From: Armatimonadota bacterium
GTDB taxonomy: Bacteria; Armatimonadota; Fimbriimonadia; Fimbriimonadales; Fimbriimonadaceae
Reading direction: 5' to 3'
Assembly: GCA_029781035.1 (NCBI GenBank)
Contig: JAKOXK010000070.1
Coordinates: 113,169 to 177,168, forward strand
Length of the DNA: 64,000 nt
The notes beneath the pieces were generated by a model that saw only the letters and a list, made by a program, of their open reading frames with translations, ran no database searches and was not told the origin of the DNA. The translations under genes were made by a program, and so were the position numbers. Of this stretch, positions 19,723 through 29,474 are shown one piece after another. Every line of letters starts with the position of its first letter. Positions within the stretch are counted from its first letter, which is position 1.

Positions 19723-20832
19723 ATGACACGTGATTTCAACATATTCCGTATTTTGCATTTGTTCCGATTTGTCTGTATCGGTACAATTGCCTCTCTATTC
19801 ATCACATCCGTGGCCCAAACAGTGTCAACCATTGGCCAAGGATCTGCGGTGACAAGGAGCGATCGCTTGGCGACATTTAGTACGATTACTCATAGCGGCA
19901 TTTCACTTAGCGATTATACTGAAGACAGTATCTTCATTGGAGCAAATGCAGACAGTCTTATCGGCTATGAAGTATTCAATGGTGCCAACGGCTCCGATCC
20001 CTACTTCTATTGTCTAGACGGAGGCAGTATGGGCGGAGGTGCGGACGCTTGGGTGACAATTTACACGACAGACAGCAAGCCAATCTATGCCATTGAGTTC
20101 CTCTATGGCAACAGTTGGACTAACGGTCACGGGTGGGGCAACGACAATGCGTGGGTCGTGTGGCAGACTCTTCGCAACGGGACTGTCGTGTCAAGTGGTC
20201 AAGTCGGTCCGAACCCAATGCTCCCAGTCGGGACGATCATGGGATTCTACGATCCGAGCGGCTTCGACACAATTCAACTGAAGTGCAACGTACAAAACCA
20301 GTTCGATCCAAACGTCCAGGCTCTCGCCATGGATAATCTGCACCTGCAACTCTATGGAAACGTTTCTGAAACGCTTGCGCCTGTGGCGACGACTGTTCAG
20401 TTCGGAAAAGTCACAGGCGGAGACAATGCGAGCTTGTCTGCCGACGACGGCAACCCGCTGATCGTCCAGAAGTTCTTTGTACCAAGTTCTCAGGCACCGA
20501 TAATTCGGTTTACGAGCTCGTTCGTTACCACGATTCAGACACCGGTCCAGATTGAGATCGATCTAAAGGCCAAAATGGTGAACGCTGGCTCGTTCAGAGT
20601 TCGTGCTCTAATGTTTGATTTTGCAGCGAACTCCTACGTTCAGGCTCTGGCCGACTCTACACTGGGGCTGAGCTACCAGACATACATCGCTAGCGTGCCC
20701 GGTATGGCCGTCGATTATGTGGGTCTTGGCAACTCGTTGCAGGCAAGAGTTGAAGTGCAACAAACGGGTCCAAGCACTGCAGTACAACCAGCGACATCAC
20801 TCGAATTCCTTAATCTAACAGTTTTAGGGTAG
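19723..20832 (+). CDS. Exported protein of unknown function, atypical composition
   Basis: This 369-residue protein has a hydrophobic signal (ILHLFRFVCIGTIASLFITS, cut near VAQ). The mature part is rich in Ser, Thr, Asn and aromatic residues with a beta-sheet pattern, as in secreted or surface domains. It has few Lys or Arg. No family is recognised. Its codons are clearly richer in A and T than those of every neighbour, and it follows 750 bp of gene-free DNA, so recent transfer is likely. TATAGA at 19712-19717 lies five bases before the ATG. Confidence 0.6.
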   Translation: MTRDFNIFRILHLFRFVCIGTIASLFITSVAQTVSTIGQGSAVTRSDRLATFSTITHSGISLSDYTEDSIFIGANADSLIGYEVFNGANGSDPYFYCLDGGSMGGGADAWVTIYTTDSKPIYAIEFLYGNSWTNGHGWGNDNAWVVWQTLRNGTVVSSGQVGPNPMLPVGTIMGFYDPSGFDTIQLKCNVQNQFDPNVQALAMDNLHLQLYGNVSETLAPVATTVQFGKVTGGDNASLSADDGNPLIVQKFFVPSSQAPIIRFTSSFVTTIQTPVQIEIDLKAKMVNAGSFRVRALMFDFAANSYVQALADSTLGLSYQTYIASVPGMAVDYVGLGNSLQARVEVQQTGPSTAVQPATSLEFLNLTVLG

Positions 20833-20876
20833 GACCCTCGGAAGCGAGAAGCGTGTCGGCCGTGGATCCGATAAGT

Positions 20877-22337
20877 CTAGCCGACGATCTCGCGGACGAC
20901 CTCTCCCGCCACGTCTGTGAGTCTGAAGTCTCGGCCTTGGTACTTGTAAGTCAGTCGCTTGTGATCGATACCGAGCTGATTGAGCAGCGTCGCCTGCATG
21001 TCGTGGACGCCGACGGGGTCTTTTGTGACGCTGTAGCAAAAGTCGTCCGTCTCGCCGAAGACTGTGCCGCCTTTGAAGCCGCCCCCTGCGATCCACAGAC
21101 TGTAAGCGTCGCCGAAGTGGTCCCGTCCGTGACCGTTGGGCTTGTTGATGTCGCCTTGGACAAAGACGGTCCTTCCAAACTCGCCCGCCCAGAGCACGAT
21201 CGTGTCGTCCAGCATTCCGCGCTGCTTGAGGTCCTTGACGAGCGCGGCAGAGGGCTGGTCGGTGTCCTGGCACTGGATGGCAAGCTGAGTGCTGAGGTTG
21301 AGGTGCTGGTCCCAACCTGCGTGCATGAGCTGGACGAACCTGACGCCTCGCTCGAGAAGGCGTCGGGCGATGAGACAGTTGTGGGCGTAGCTTCCCTTTC
21401 GCTGGACGTCGGGCCCATACATCTCGAGGATGTTCGCGGGCTCTTTGCTGATGTCGAGCAGCTCGGGGACGCTGGTCTGCATCTTAAACGCCATCTCGTA
21501 CTGGGCGATCCGGGTCTCAATCTCGGGGTCGCCGAAGTCCTGGTAACGCTTTTGGTCGAGCTTGTCGATGTCGTTCAGCAGGCTGCGGCGTAGCTCGGGC
21601 GACATTCCCGGCGGATTGTCCAGGTAGAGCACAGGCTCGCCCTCGCTACGGAACCTCACGCCTTGGTACTTGCTCGGGATGAAACCGCTGCCCCAATAGT
21701 AGTCGTAGAAGAGCTGGCCGCAAGACTTCTGCCTGTCAGCGGAGGTCATGACGACGAAGGCGGGCAGGTCTCGGGTCAGGCTGCCGAGGCCGTAGACCGC
21801 CCACGCGCCGAAGCTGGGCCGGCCGGGGATCTGCGAGCCCGTGAGGAAGAACGTGACGCCAGGGGCGTGGTTGACCGCCTCGGTGTGCATCGACTTGACG
21901 AGGCAGATGTCGTCCGCGATGCTGCCGATGTGGGGGATCATCTCGCTAAGCCACATCTGGCTCTGGCCGTACTGTCTAAATGGGTTGATGGCACCGAGGA
22001 TCGGGAACGACTTCTGGCCCGAGGTCATGGTGGAGAGGCGCTTGCCTTGCCGGACGGACTCGGGAAGTTCTTCCAGGTAGTGCTTAGCCAAGTCTGGCTT
22101 ATAGTCGAAAAGGTCGATCTGGCTCGGCGCTCCGCCCTGCCACAGCACGACCACGCGCTTGGCTTTGGGAGCAAAGTGCGGGACACCCGGCAGGCCAGGC
22201 ATTCCTTGGCTAGCCGTCTGGGCGTATCCCTCCTCGCTCAGCAGGGACATGAGGGCAAGCGCGCCGATGCCCTGGGCGGTCTTGCCAAAGAACTTGCGCC
22301 GCGAAAGGCGAAGGTCGCGCTCGAAGAAGAGGTTCAT
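20877..22337 (-). CDS. DUF1501 (sulfatase-like) exported protein
   Basis: The 486-residue protein starts with a twin-arginine-like leader (LRLSRRKFFGKTAQGIGALA), so it is probably Tat-exported. The body shows the DUF1501 hallmarks VVVLWQGGAPSQIDLFDYKP, MHTEAVNHAPG, WAVYGLGS, VLWAGEFGRT and NGHGRDHFGDAYSLWIAGGG, an alkaline-phosphatase/sulfatase-superfamily fold. DUF1501 proteins nearly always accompany DUF1553/DUF1549 cytochromes, as here. The pair may degrade sulfated or complex polysaccharides, but the biochemistry is unproven. Its start overlaps the upstream stop by 4 bases (ATGA). Confidence 0.9.
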   Translation of the reverse strand: MNLFFERDLRLSRRKFFGKTAQGIGALALMSLLSEEGYAQTASQGMPGLPGVPHFAPKAKRVVVLWQGGAPSQIDLFDYKPDLAKHYLEELPESVRQGKRLSTMTSGQKSFPILGAINPFRQYGQSQMWLSEMIPHIGSIADDICLVKSMHTEAVNHAPGVTFFLTGSQIPGRPSFGAWAVYGLGSLTRDLPAFVVMTSADRQKSCGQLFYDYYWGSGFIPSKYQGVRFRSEGEPVLYLDNPPGMSPELRRSLLNDIDKLDQKRYQDFGDPEIETRIAQYEMAFKMQTSVPELLDISKEPANILEMYGPDVQRKGSYAHNCLIARRLLERGVRFVQLMHAGWDQHLNLSTQLAIQCQDTDQPSAALVKDLKQRGMLDDTIVLWAGEFGRTVFVQGDINKPNGHGRDHFGDAYSLWIAGGGFKGGTVFGETDDFCYSVTKDPVGVHDMQATLLNQLGIDHKRLTYKYQGRDFRLTDVAGEVVREIVG

Positions 22338-25306
22338 TCTCTTGTCATCGCCTCGTCGAGGTTGTAAATGGCCAGACAGACGCTAGCATAGGCGGCATAC
22401 TCAGCTGGATCGAGGTTTGCGTCGCGGGGGCTGTCGCCGACGGAGAGGTAGGCGAGGGCTTGATCAGGATGGGCCTTATAGGTTTGGTAAGACCTCGTGA
22501 ACGCTTCCACAAGGATTTTCAGTTCGTCCGCACCTGGGCGACGGGCACAGACGCGGCGAAAGGCCTCGGCCAAGCGCCTTTCCGGTGTCGGGCCAGCGTC
22601 TTTCATGACGTGTTGGGCCAAGACGCGGCCAGCTTCCACCCAGGTGACATCGTTGAGTGTCGTCAGAGCATGCATCGGCGTAGATGTCGTGACCGGCCGA
22701 ACGGTGCAGACTTGGCGACTCGCGGCATCGAACATGTTCCCCGGCGCGACGGTCCGCCTCCAAAAAGTGTAAAGACTCCTGCGGTAAAGATCGGCTCCCT
22801 TGCTTTGCGGGTAACTGAAGTCGCGTTCCTCGGTGATCGAGAGACTGTCCCAGATGTCCTTGGGCTGGTACGGATAAACCGGTTTGCCACCGACCTTCGT
22901 GTTCAGGAGGCCACTGGAAGCGAGCGCGACATCGCGGATGAAGAACGAGGAGAGGCGAAACCGCGCTCCTCTCGCCAACAGCCGGTTCTCAGGGTCTCGC
23001 TCGCGGAGTTCCGGAGTGCATTGAGAGCTCTGTCTGTAGGTCGAGCTCATAACGATCATCTTGACCAGGCGCTTGACGTCCCATCCCTTTTCGCGGAAAT
23101 CGACAGCGAGCCAGTCGAGAAGTTCAGGATGGCTGGGCGGCTCGCCTTGGACGCCGAAGTTCTCGGAGGTCTTGACGAGTCCCGTGCCGAAGAGCATCTG
23201 CCAGACGCGGTTGACTTCGACACGCGCTGTCAGTGGGTTGTCGGGGCTGACGATCCACTGAGCAAGGCCCAGGCGATTGGCTGGAACACCTTTGGGCTCA
23301 GGCGGAAGTACCGTCGGCGTGCGCGGGTGAACCTCGTCGAGAGGCGCCTCGTAGTTACCGCGCGACAGCACGTGGGTCGTGCGTGGTTGGCCGTCGGACA
23401 TGACCATGGCACGGGGCAGGAGTGCCTCAAACTTCTTCACCGCGTCCGTGGCCGCCTCAGCCTGTGCTTTGGCCTCCCGCCATCCAGACGGAGGCGAATC
23501 GTCGAGGAAGGCGTTGCGCAGACGCTCGAGTTCTTCCGGGCTCAGGCTCGACTTGGAGACGAGAGCCAAGACCGAGTCTTGAAACCTCGATCCGTTCGCT
23601 CGGAAGTACCATCCTCCGATGCCTCCTCCGTTGACGACTTTGATCAACAACCGGTTCGTTCCAGGATGGAGTTCGACTGTTGCCAGTTCCTCGTCCGGGG
23701 CCGCGCCGCGAGTCACCTTGTGGCTGACGATGAGTTCGCCATTGAACCAAACCTTGATTCCGTCGTCACTACCGAACGAGAACAAGAGTCGACAGGTTTT
23801 GTCCGAATCGACCGTCCGACCGAAGTAGAAGGCAGTGTTGTCCCCAGTCAGTTCGTGGACTTGTCCATCGGTCAGTTTGGGCCGCACCACGCCCGTCGGC
23901 TCTTTCTCCGTCTCGGGTGCAAACGAGTCTTTGAAAGCGGCATCGAAGCTGGCTCCCCTGAACTCTTTGGAAACTTTCCACGGCGAATAAACCAGCTTGG
24001 CTCGTTTCGCTTCTTGTGCGCTTTCCTCCACCTCAGTCTTCCAGGCTCTCAAGGCCGATTCGAAGGGAGCGCTCTGTCTCAAGCGGTCGAGCCGGGACGA
24101 TGTTGATGCTGCCACCGCTTTCAAGGCTTTGAGGCGCGTCATCTGCTCCGATGAGCCAGCATAGATCCAGGGATCGGCGATCCGATACTGCCCATCCCCG
24201 CTCGGCACACCCGACTCAGGGACGTTGTTGAAGAAGGCCATGAGCGAGTAGTAGTCCTTCTGGGTGAAGGGGTCGTACTTGTGGTCGTGACAACGACAGC
24301 AAGCCATCGTGAGCCCGAGTAACGTGGTGGATGTCACGTCCACACGGTCAAAGCAGATCACGTTCCGTTGCTCTTCAGGTATCGCGCCACCTTCGCCGTT
24401 TAACATATGGTTACGGTTGAACCCCGTTGCGACAAGCTCGTCGAGGGTCGGGTTGGGAAGCAAGTCCCCCGCTAGCTGGTCAACGACAAACTGGTCATAG
24501 GGAAGATCGCCGTTGAAGGCCTTGACCACCCAATCGCGCCACACCCATTGGTTGTTGTCGCCGTCCTGTTGGAAGCCGTTGCTGTCCGCATATCGGGCTG
24601 CATCGAGCCAAGGGAGGGCCATCCTCTCGCCGAAGTGTGGGCTTGCGAGCAGTCTGTCCACGACCTTTCCGTAGGCGTTGGGCGAGCGGTCAGCCCAGAA
24701 AGCGTCGACTTCAGCAGGACTTGGTGGAAGGCCGGTCAAGTCGAGGCTGAGGCGCCGAATGAGTGTGGTCCGGTCGGCTTCAGGCGCCGGAGACAGCTTC
24801 TCGGACCGTAGCTTTGACAGCACGAAGGCGTCGACGGGGGTTTTGATCCACGAGGAGTTCAACACGGGGACGGGCGGTTTCGTCGGCTTGATGTAAGCCC
24901 AATGGGTTTCTGAGCCGGCACCGGGGGCTGAACCGTGCGCGCCCTGGTCGATCCAGTCGCGGATCGTCCGAATCTGAGCATCAGTCAGTGGGGCGAACCC
25001 CAGCGGCATGCGCTCTTGGCCGCCTTGGCCCAGGATTCGGGCCACAAGCAGACTCTGGCTGCTTTTGCCTGGAATGACCACAGGCCCGTGCCGACCACCC
25101 TGCATGACCGACTTGTAGGAGGCCAAGACGAGCTTGCCGTTCGCCTCGTCTGCCGAATGGCACGGCAAACAATGTGCCTTGAACAGGGGTTGGACATCGC
25201 GGGCGAAGTCGACTTGCGGCTCGGCCCCACCGTCTCCCCGCACGAAGATGCCAAGGGCCATGAGACCCAGACTCAGGGAGCACACCAGGGGGGATCGGAG
25301 CCTCAT
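22334..25306 (-). CDS. PSD1 cytochrome / DUF1549 / DUF1553 exported protein
   Basis: ATG 25306 begins a good signal peptide (MRLRSPLVCSLSLGLMALGI); an in-frame ATG at 25333 is the alternative. Near residue 40 the planctomycete cytochrome C domain has the heme motif CLPCH and later RIRDWIDQGA-like sequence. DUF1549 follows (TLIRRLSLDLTGLPPSPAEV, LPWLDAARYADSNG, CHDHKYDPFTQKDYYSL), then a central carbohydrate-binding-like beta domain (about 430-590), then DUF1553 (ANRLGLAQWIVSPDNPLTAR, VNRVWQMLFGTGLV). It is translationally coupled to the DUF1501 gene, and together they form a putative periplasmic redox/hydrolase pair. Confidence 0.9.
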   Translation of the reverse strand: MRLRSPLVCSLSLGLMALGIFVRGDGGAEPQVDFARDVQPLFKAHCLPCHSADEANGKLVLASYKSVMQGGRHGPVVIPGKSSQSLLVARILGQGGQERMPLGFAPLTDAQIRTIRDWIDQGAHGSAPGAGSETHWAYIKPTKPPVPVLNSSWIKTPVDAFVLSKLRSEKLSPAPEADRTTLIRRLSLDLTGLPPSPAEVDAFWADRSPNAYGKVVDRLLASPHFGERMALPWLDAARYADSNGFQQDGDNNQWVWRDWVVKAFNGDLPYDQFVVDQLAGDLLPNPTLDELVATGFNRNHMLNGEGGAIPEEQRNVICFDRVDVTSTTLLGLTMACCRCHDHKYDPFTQKDYYSLMAFFNNVPESGVPSGDGQYRIADPWIYAGSSEQMTRLKALKAVAASTSSRLDRLRQSAPFESALRAWKTEVEESAQEAKRAKLVYSPWKVSKEFRGASFDAAFKDSFAPETEKEPTGVVRPKLTDGQVHELTGDNTAFYFGRTVDSDKTCRLLFSFGSDDGIKVWFNGELIVSHKVTRGAAPDEELATVELHPGTNRLLIKVVNGGGIGGWYFRANGSRFQDSVLALVSKSSLSPEELERLRNAFLDDSPPSGWREAKAQAEAATDAVKKFEALLPRAMVMSDGQPRTTHVLSRGNYEAPLDEVHPRTPTVLPPEPKGVPANRLGLAQWIVSPDNPLTARVEVNRVWQMLFGTGLVKTSENFGVQGEPPSHPELLDWLAVDFREKGWDVKRLVKMIVMSSTYRQSSQCTPELRERDPENRLLARGARFRLSSFFIRDVALASSGLLNTKVGGKPVYPYQPKDIWDSLSITEERDFSYPQSKGADLYRRSLYTFWRRTVAPGNMFDAASRQVCTVRPVTTSTPMHALTTLNDVTWVEAGRVLAQHVMKDAGPTPERRLAEAFRRVCARRPGADELKILVEAFTRSYQTYKAHPDQALAYLSVGDSPRDANLDPAEYAAYASVCLAIYNLDEAMTRE

Positions 25307-25586
25307 GCCCAGCACCACCTGACCCGACACCATACCTCGCCGCTTCCACCCAAAAAGTCAATTTCTGATACGAGGTCAGGTTTGCGGACTCAAATATGTA
25401 CAGAGTCTCGCGAGGTTTCAGTTCGTTGCCTACGATGCGAGGGGTTCATTCCGACAGAAAAAGGTGGGCCCAAGCCCTCGAAAATCCACTGGGGCTGACC
25501 AATGATACACACGGGCCCCATAAGGCCTTCCCCCCAGGGACGGGGAGGAGAATGCGAACGGAGGCGCGGAAGGAGAACAACCGACC

Positions 25587-25967
25587 GTGCAGATTCTCGA
25601 CAGGCTCTTTGGGCCGCAGACCAGGAACTACGAGAAGGCGTTGGACCGCACGACCATGCGGAACAGCCTGCTCAGCGAAAACCTGGCGAACGTCAACGTC
25701 CCCGGCTACAAGCGGAAAGACGTCGACTTTGGCATCGAACTCGAGAAAGCTGAGGGCGTGCAGACGTCCCAGTTCGACAACCTCCGAAACCAGTTCGGTT
25801 CCAAGCCGTTCTCCAGCCAAGGCTCTGTGCGTATCGACGGGAACAGCGTCGACATGGAGCAGGAGGTTGTGAGCATGGGTGAGACCGAACTTCGCTACGA
25901 GATGCTGAGCCAGATGACGTCCAACTACTTCACCAATCTGAAGAGTGTCATCAAGGAAGGTAGATGA
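25587..25967 (+). CDS. flgB: Flagellar basal-body rod protein FlgB
   Basis: First gene of the flagellar operon. The GTG start has AAGGAG 11 bases upstream. The 126 residues include the rod-protein N-terminal motif RNSLLSENLANVNVPGYKRK and a C-terminal helix (ETELRYEMLSQMTSNYFTNL), the two halves of the coiled-coil that packs rod subunits. It forms the proximal rod with FlgC. The 253 bp upstream carry no gene and presumably the operon promoter, though I see no clear sigma-28 or sigma-54 sequence. Confidence 0.95.
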   Translation: MQILDRLFGPQTRNYEKALDRTTMRNSLLSENLANVNVPGYKRKDVDFGIELEKAEGVQTSQFDNLRNQFGSKPFSSQGSVRIDGNSVDMEQEVVSMGETELRYEMLSQMTSNYFTNLKSVIKEGR

Positions 25968-26359
25968 TGAATCTGAACACGGCGATGAAGATCAGCGCCA
26001 GCGGCATGAGCGCTGAGCGGTTCCGGATGGATGTGATCGCTTCCAACATTGCCAATGCGAACAGCACCAAGACGAACGGCCAAGACCCCTACCGGCGGCG
26101 GGTCGTCGAGTTGACGACCTCCGAAGATGGGGTCGAAGTCAGCAAGATCCAGGAGGACCAGTCGGACTTTCGGCAGGTCTATGAACCAGGAAACCCCAAT
26201 GCCGACCCGACGACCGGCGAAGTGACCTACAGCAATGTGGACCCGCTCAAAGAGATGGTGGACATGCTGTCGGCGTCGCGGGCCTATGAGGCCAACATCC
26301 AAGCTTTCAACAACGCCAAAGGCATGATCCGGTCGGCGCTGAACATTGGCAAGGTCTAA
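25964..26359 (+). CDS. flgC: Flagellar basal-body rod protein FlgC
   Basis: This 131-residue proximal-rod subunit overlaps flgB by 4 bases (ATGA). The N-terminal motif MSAERFRMDVIASNIANANS and the C-terminal VDMLSASRAYEANIQAFNNA are diagnostic of FlgC. It has normal length and no inserts. Confidence 0.96.
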   Translation: MMNLNTAMKISASGMSAERFRMDVIASNIANANSTKTNGQDPYRRRVVELTTSEDGVEVSKIQEDQSDFRQVYEPGNPNADPTTGEVTYSNVDPLKEMVDMLSASRAYEANIQAFNNAKGMIRSALNIGKV

Positions 26360-26389
26360 GGCACCACCTGAAAGCAGTTTGACCAGAAG

Positions 26390-26683
26390 ATGAGAATCGA
26401 CAACGCAGCAAGCGCGATCAAGAACCTGGCGAGCCCACCGCAAAGCCAACCCCAAGACTCCAGCCCTGGGTTTGGCGACATGTTGATGGACGCCATCAAG
26501 GAGTTGAACCAGACTGAACAAAAGTCAGTTGGGCTTCAAAACGATTTGATGGCGGGTCGACCGGTGGAGTACCACACCTTGATGATCGCCATGGAGCGCG
26601 CCAGCACAGCGATGTCCCTCACGATGCAAGTGAGGAACAAGTTGCTCGACGCCTACCAGGAGATCAGCAGAATGAACGTGTGA
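26390..26683 (+). CDS. fliE: Flagellar hook-basal body protein FliE
   Basis: The 97-residue export-gate-to-rod adaptor follows flgC by 30 bp. FGDMLMDAIKELNQTEQKS and LMAGRPVEYHTLMIAMERAS match FliE, and the C-terminal TAMSLTMQVRNKLLDAYQEI helix is typical. It links the MS ring to the rod. Confidence 0.94.
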   Translation: MRIDNAASAIKNLASPPQSQPQDSSPGFGDMLMDAIKELNQTEQKSVGLQNDLMAGRPVEYHTLMIAMERASTAMSLTMQVRNKLLDAYQEISRMNV

Positions 26684-26793
26684 CGGCCTGCCGAGGCACA
26701 GGACTGGAGACAGCGAAAGGGCATTGCGCCACGCTCTCCACTTGCTGCGCCTGGCACCCGTAGACTCGACCAGTCGGCGACCAATGGATTGCC

Positions 26794-28464
26794 ATGACTG
26801 CGTTGATGAACAGAATCAAGGACTGGTGGCAGGGTGCCGACCGCACACAGAGACTAGTCAGCGTCTTTGGAACGTTGTTCCTCATGGTGCTGCTCGGTTT
26901 CACCGTGCTTTACGCGACCAAGCCCAAGATGCAGCCGCTCTACGCTGGCTTAACGCCGGCCGACCAAGGAATGGTCGTTGAAGAGCTGCGCAAGCACAGC
27001 ATTCCCGTCGAGCTAGGAGCCCAAGGCGCGATCCTTGTCCCAAGCGACAAGGTCAATGAAGCTCCCATGGTCTTGGCTATGGCGAACAAGCTGCCCAACC
27101 CTGGCCCGAAAGGCAACGACCTGATTGGAAGCATCAACAGCTTCGGAACCAAGGGACAGGAAGACGCGGTGCTCAAAGCGGCCAAAGAGGGCGAACTGGC
27201 CCGCTCGATCGCGACATTGGACGGAGTTGCCAGCGCCTTGGTCCACATCAGTGGGGGCAAGGACTCCCCTTTTGCTGAGGAATCCATCCCGCCCAGTGCC
27301 GTCGTCAACATCAAAGAGGCAGCTGGCACGACCCTGAGGCCCGAGCAAGGCAAAGCCATTGCCAGGCTTGTCCAGAACGCAGTGAGCGGCCTCAAGTCAG
27401 AGAACGTCAGCGTCATCGACTCAGCTGGGAGGCTCGTCTACGACGGACAGGAGGAGAACTCCGAAGACGGCATCGCCAGTCGAAAGCTCGAGACCGAGAT
27501 CGAAGAGAGCAAGCGCCGTGAAAACGATCTGCAGCGCCGATTGGATGTGGCTTTCGGGCCGGGAAACACCGTCGCGATGGTGCAGGTCGAGCTCAACATG
27601 GACGCCGTCAACAAGGACGAGACCGTCAAGGAGTACGGTGACAAGAAGGTCACCGGCGAAGCCACTGAGTCTCTGTCCGATGGCAACGCTGGCGCCGCGT
27701 CAGGTCTTTCTGGGATCGACTCCAACACCCCCGCATCACCCCCACCGGGCACACCCAGTACGGGCAAGGTGAACTACGTCAGCTCTCAGAAGAGCATCGA
27801 CTATCCGACGACGGAAACTCGGACGTCGACCCAAAAGGCTGCTGGCGACACGACAAGCATGACAATCACCGTCATTGCCAACAGCAGCGCGATCAAAGAC
27901 ACCGGCCCAATCCAGTCGATCCTCGACGACTACCTCGGCACGCGCAAAGGACAGCCTGGCTTCAGCGCTGCCGTGCAGAGCGTGGCGTTCGACTCGTCGA
28001 CTCAGGAGGCGGCCAAGAAGGCAGGCGACGCCGCAGCCCGACAAGGCCAGATGCAGCAGATGATCTCGATGCTCCCGATCGTTGCGCTCTTGATCGTTGG
28101 CTTCATGGTCGCTAAGGCCATCACTAAAATTCCAGGACGCACGCTGACGATGGCCCTTCCCAACGGCGGTACCGTCGCTGTCGGCGGTGAGGGTCTGGAC
28201 AGCCGTGACCACTTGGCGTTACAAGGTGGCAGCATGGCGGCGACGAAGAGCCTGACGAGCGTCCAGACACTGGCCGAGACCGAACCCGAGTTGGCCGAGG
28301 CCCTTAGCGCTCTGGGCATCGAACACATCGACGACTCGGTCGATGTCGAGTCGATCCGCCAAAAGATCGACTTGCCTCTCGAGCAGATCAAGAAGATGGC
28401 TAAGCAGAAGCCTCAAGCCGTCGCCATGTTGATGAAGAGCTGGCTGCTGGAGGAGCGTCGGTGA
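26794..28464 (+). CDS. fliF: Flagellar MS-ring protein FliF
   Basis: The 556-residue protein forms the membrane MS ring. The first helix is at about 27-45 (FGTLFLMVLLGFTVLYA), followed by the ring-building motifs with QPLYAGLTPADQGMVVEEL and RSIATLDGVASALVHI. The second helix is near 425-447 (MLPIVALLIVGFMVAKAI), and the C-terminal FliG-binding tail ends KPQAVAMLMKSWLLEE. A Pro/Ser/Gly-rich loop (about 295-325) is the usual variable region. A 110-bp gap separates it from fliE. Its stop overlaps the fliG start (GTGA). Confidence 0.96.
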   Translation: MTALMNRIKDWWQGADRTQRLVSVFGTLFLMVLLGFTVLYATKPKMQPLYAGLTPADQGMVVEELRKHSIPVELGAQGAILVPSDKVNEAPMVLAMANKLPNPGPKGNDLIGSINSFGTKGQEDAVLKAAKEGELARSIATLDGVASALVHISGGKDSPFAEESIPPSAVVNIKEAAGTTLRPEQGKAIARLVQNAVSGLKSENVSVIDSAGRLVYDGQEENSEDGIASRKLETEIEESKRRENDLQRRLDVAFGPGNTVAMVQVELNMDAVNKDETVKEYGDKKVTGEATESLSDGNAGAASGLSGIDSNTPASPPPGTPSTGKVNYVSSQKSIDYPTTETRTSTQKAAGDTTSMTITVIANSSAIKDTGPIQSILDDYLGTRKGQPGFSAAVQSVAFDSSTQEAAKKAGDAAARQGQMQQMISMLPIVALLIVGFMVAKAITKIPGRTLTMALPNGGTVAVGGEGLDSRDHLALQGGSMAATKSLTSVQTLAETEPELAEALSALGIEHIDDSVDVESIRQKIDLPLEQIKKMAKQKPQAVAMLMKSWLLEERR

Positions 28465-29474
28465 GAAGGCCCGTAGCCGCAGACTTGTCCAGCCGCCAAA
28501 AGGCGGCGATCATCCTCGCCGTGTTGGGCCCCGAAGTCGCCGCGGAAGTGCTCAAGCACCTGACCGAAGAGCAAGTTGAAGCGCTGTCGCTCGAGGTCGC
28601 GCGATTGGAGAAGGTCTCTCCTGACGTGCGCTCTCAGGTGGTCAAGGAGTTCCACGAGATGGCCCAAGCGCAGGACTTCATCGCCGAAGGCGGTGTTGAG
28701 AACGCCCGCAAAGTACTGGAGAAGGCGTTCGGATCCGAGGCTGCCGACCTGATGATCCGCAAGGTCGTGAACGCGATGCAGATCGTGCCCTTTGAGTTCC
28801 TCAAGCGCGCCGATCCCCAGCAGCTTTTGTCGTTCATTCAAGACGAGCACCCCCAGACCATTGCTCTGATCCTCGCCTATATGCCCGTCAACCATGCCGG
28901 CTTGATCCTGACGAAGCTGCCCCAGCAACTGCGCGGCGAAGTCGCCGAGAGGATTGCCGTCATGGACCAGACTCCGCCCGAGGTGATCCGCAAGGTCGAG
29001 GCGGTCCTTGAGAAGAAGATGTCGAACGTGATCAGCCAGGAGATGTCCAAGGCGGGCGGCCCCAAAGCACTCGTGGATCTGCTCAACAGGGTTGACCGTC
29101 AAACCGAGCGTCTCATCCTCGAGTCTCTCTCGGACAACAACCCAGAGATGGCCGAGACGGTCAAGAACATGATGTTCGTCTTCGAGGACATCGTCCAGCT
29201 CGACGATCGCGCCGTCCAAGCGATCCTCAAGGAGATCGACGCCAAAGAACTCGCAACGGCCCTGAAAGGTGTGAATCAGGAGGTTCAGGACAAGATCTTT
29301 GGCAACATGTCGGAACGCGCCATGAACATGCTGAAGGAAGACATGGAGTTCATGGGTCCGGTCAAGTTGAGGTCGGTGGAAGAAGCGCAACAGAAGATCG
29401 TCGCCACGATCAGGCGACTTGAGGAATCCGGAGAGATCAGCATCGGCCGTGGCGAGGAGGAAGTGCTTGTCTAA
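28461..29474 (+). CDS. fliG: Flagellar motor switch protein FliG
   Basis: The 337-residue rotor protein binds FliF at its N-terminus and torque-generating stators at its C-terminus. It has the N-terminal SRQKAAIILAVLGPEVAAEV, the middle-domain EHPQTIALILAYM (EHPQ motif, about 131) with LPQQLRGEVAERIA, and the C-terminal charged helix containing DDRAVQAILKEIDAKELATA. The start is a GTG overlapping the fliF stop. Confidence 0.97.
   Translation: MRRPVAADLSSRQKAAIILAVLGPEVAAEVLKHLTEEQVEALSLEVARLEKVSPDVRSQVVKEFHEMAQAQDFIAEGGVENARKVLEKAFGSEAADLMIRKVVNAMQIVPFEFLKRADPQQLLSFIQDEHPQTIALILAYMPVNHAGLILTKLPQQLRGEVAERIAVMDQTPPEVIRKVEAVLEKKMSNVISQEMSKAGGPKALVDLLNRVDRQTERLILESLSDNNPEMAETVKNMMFVFEDIVQLDDRAVQAILKEIDAKELATALKGVNQEVQDKIFGNMSERAMNMLKEDMEFMGPVKLRSVEEAQQKIVATIRRLEESGEISIGRGEEEVLV

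Noticed and set aside
22460..24106. 548-codon plus-strand ORF opposite the DUF1553 gene
   Set aside because: It is a shadow of the conserved PSD1/DUF1549/DUF1553 coding sequence and contains no recognisable domain.
25334..25586. Sigma-54 or sigma-28 promoter before flgB
   Set aside because: I searched by eye for the TGGCAC/TTGC and TAAA/GCCGATAA patterns and saw no acceptable match.
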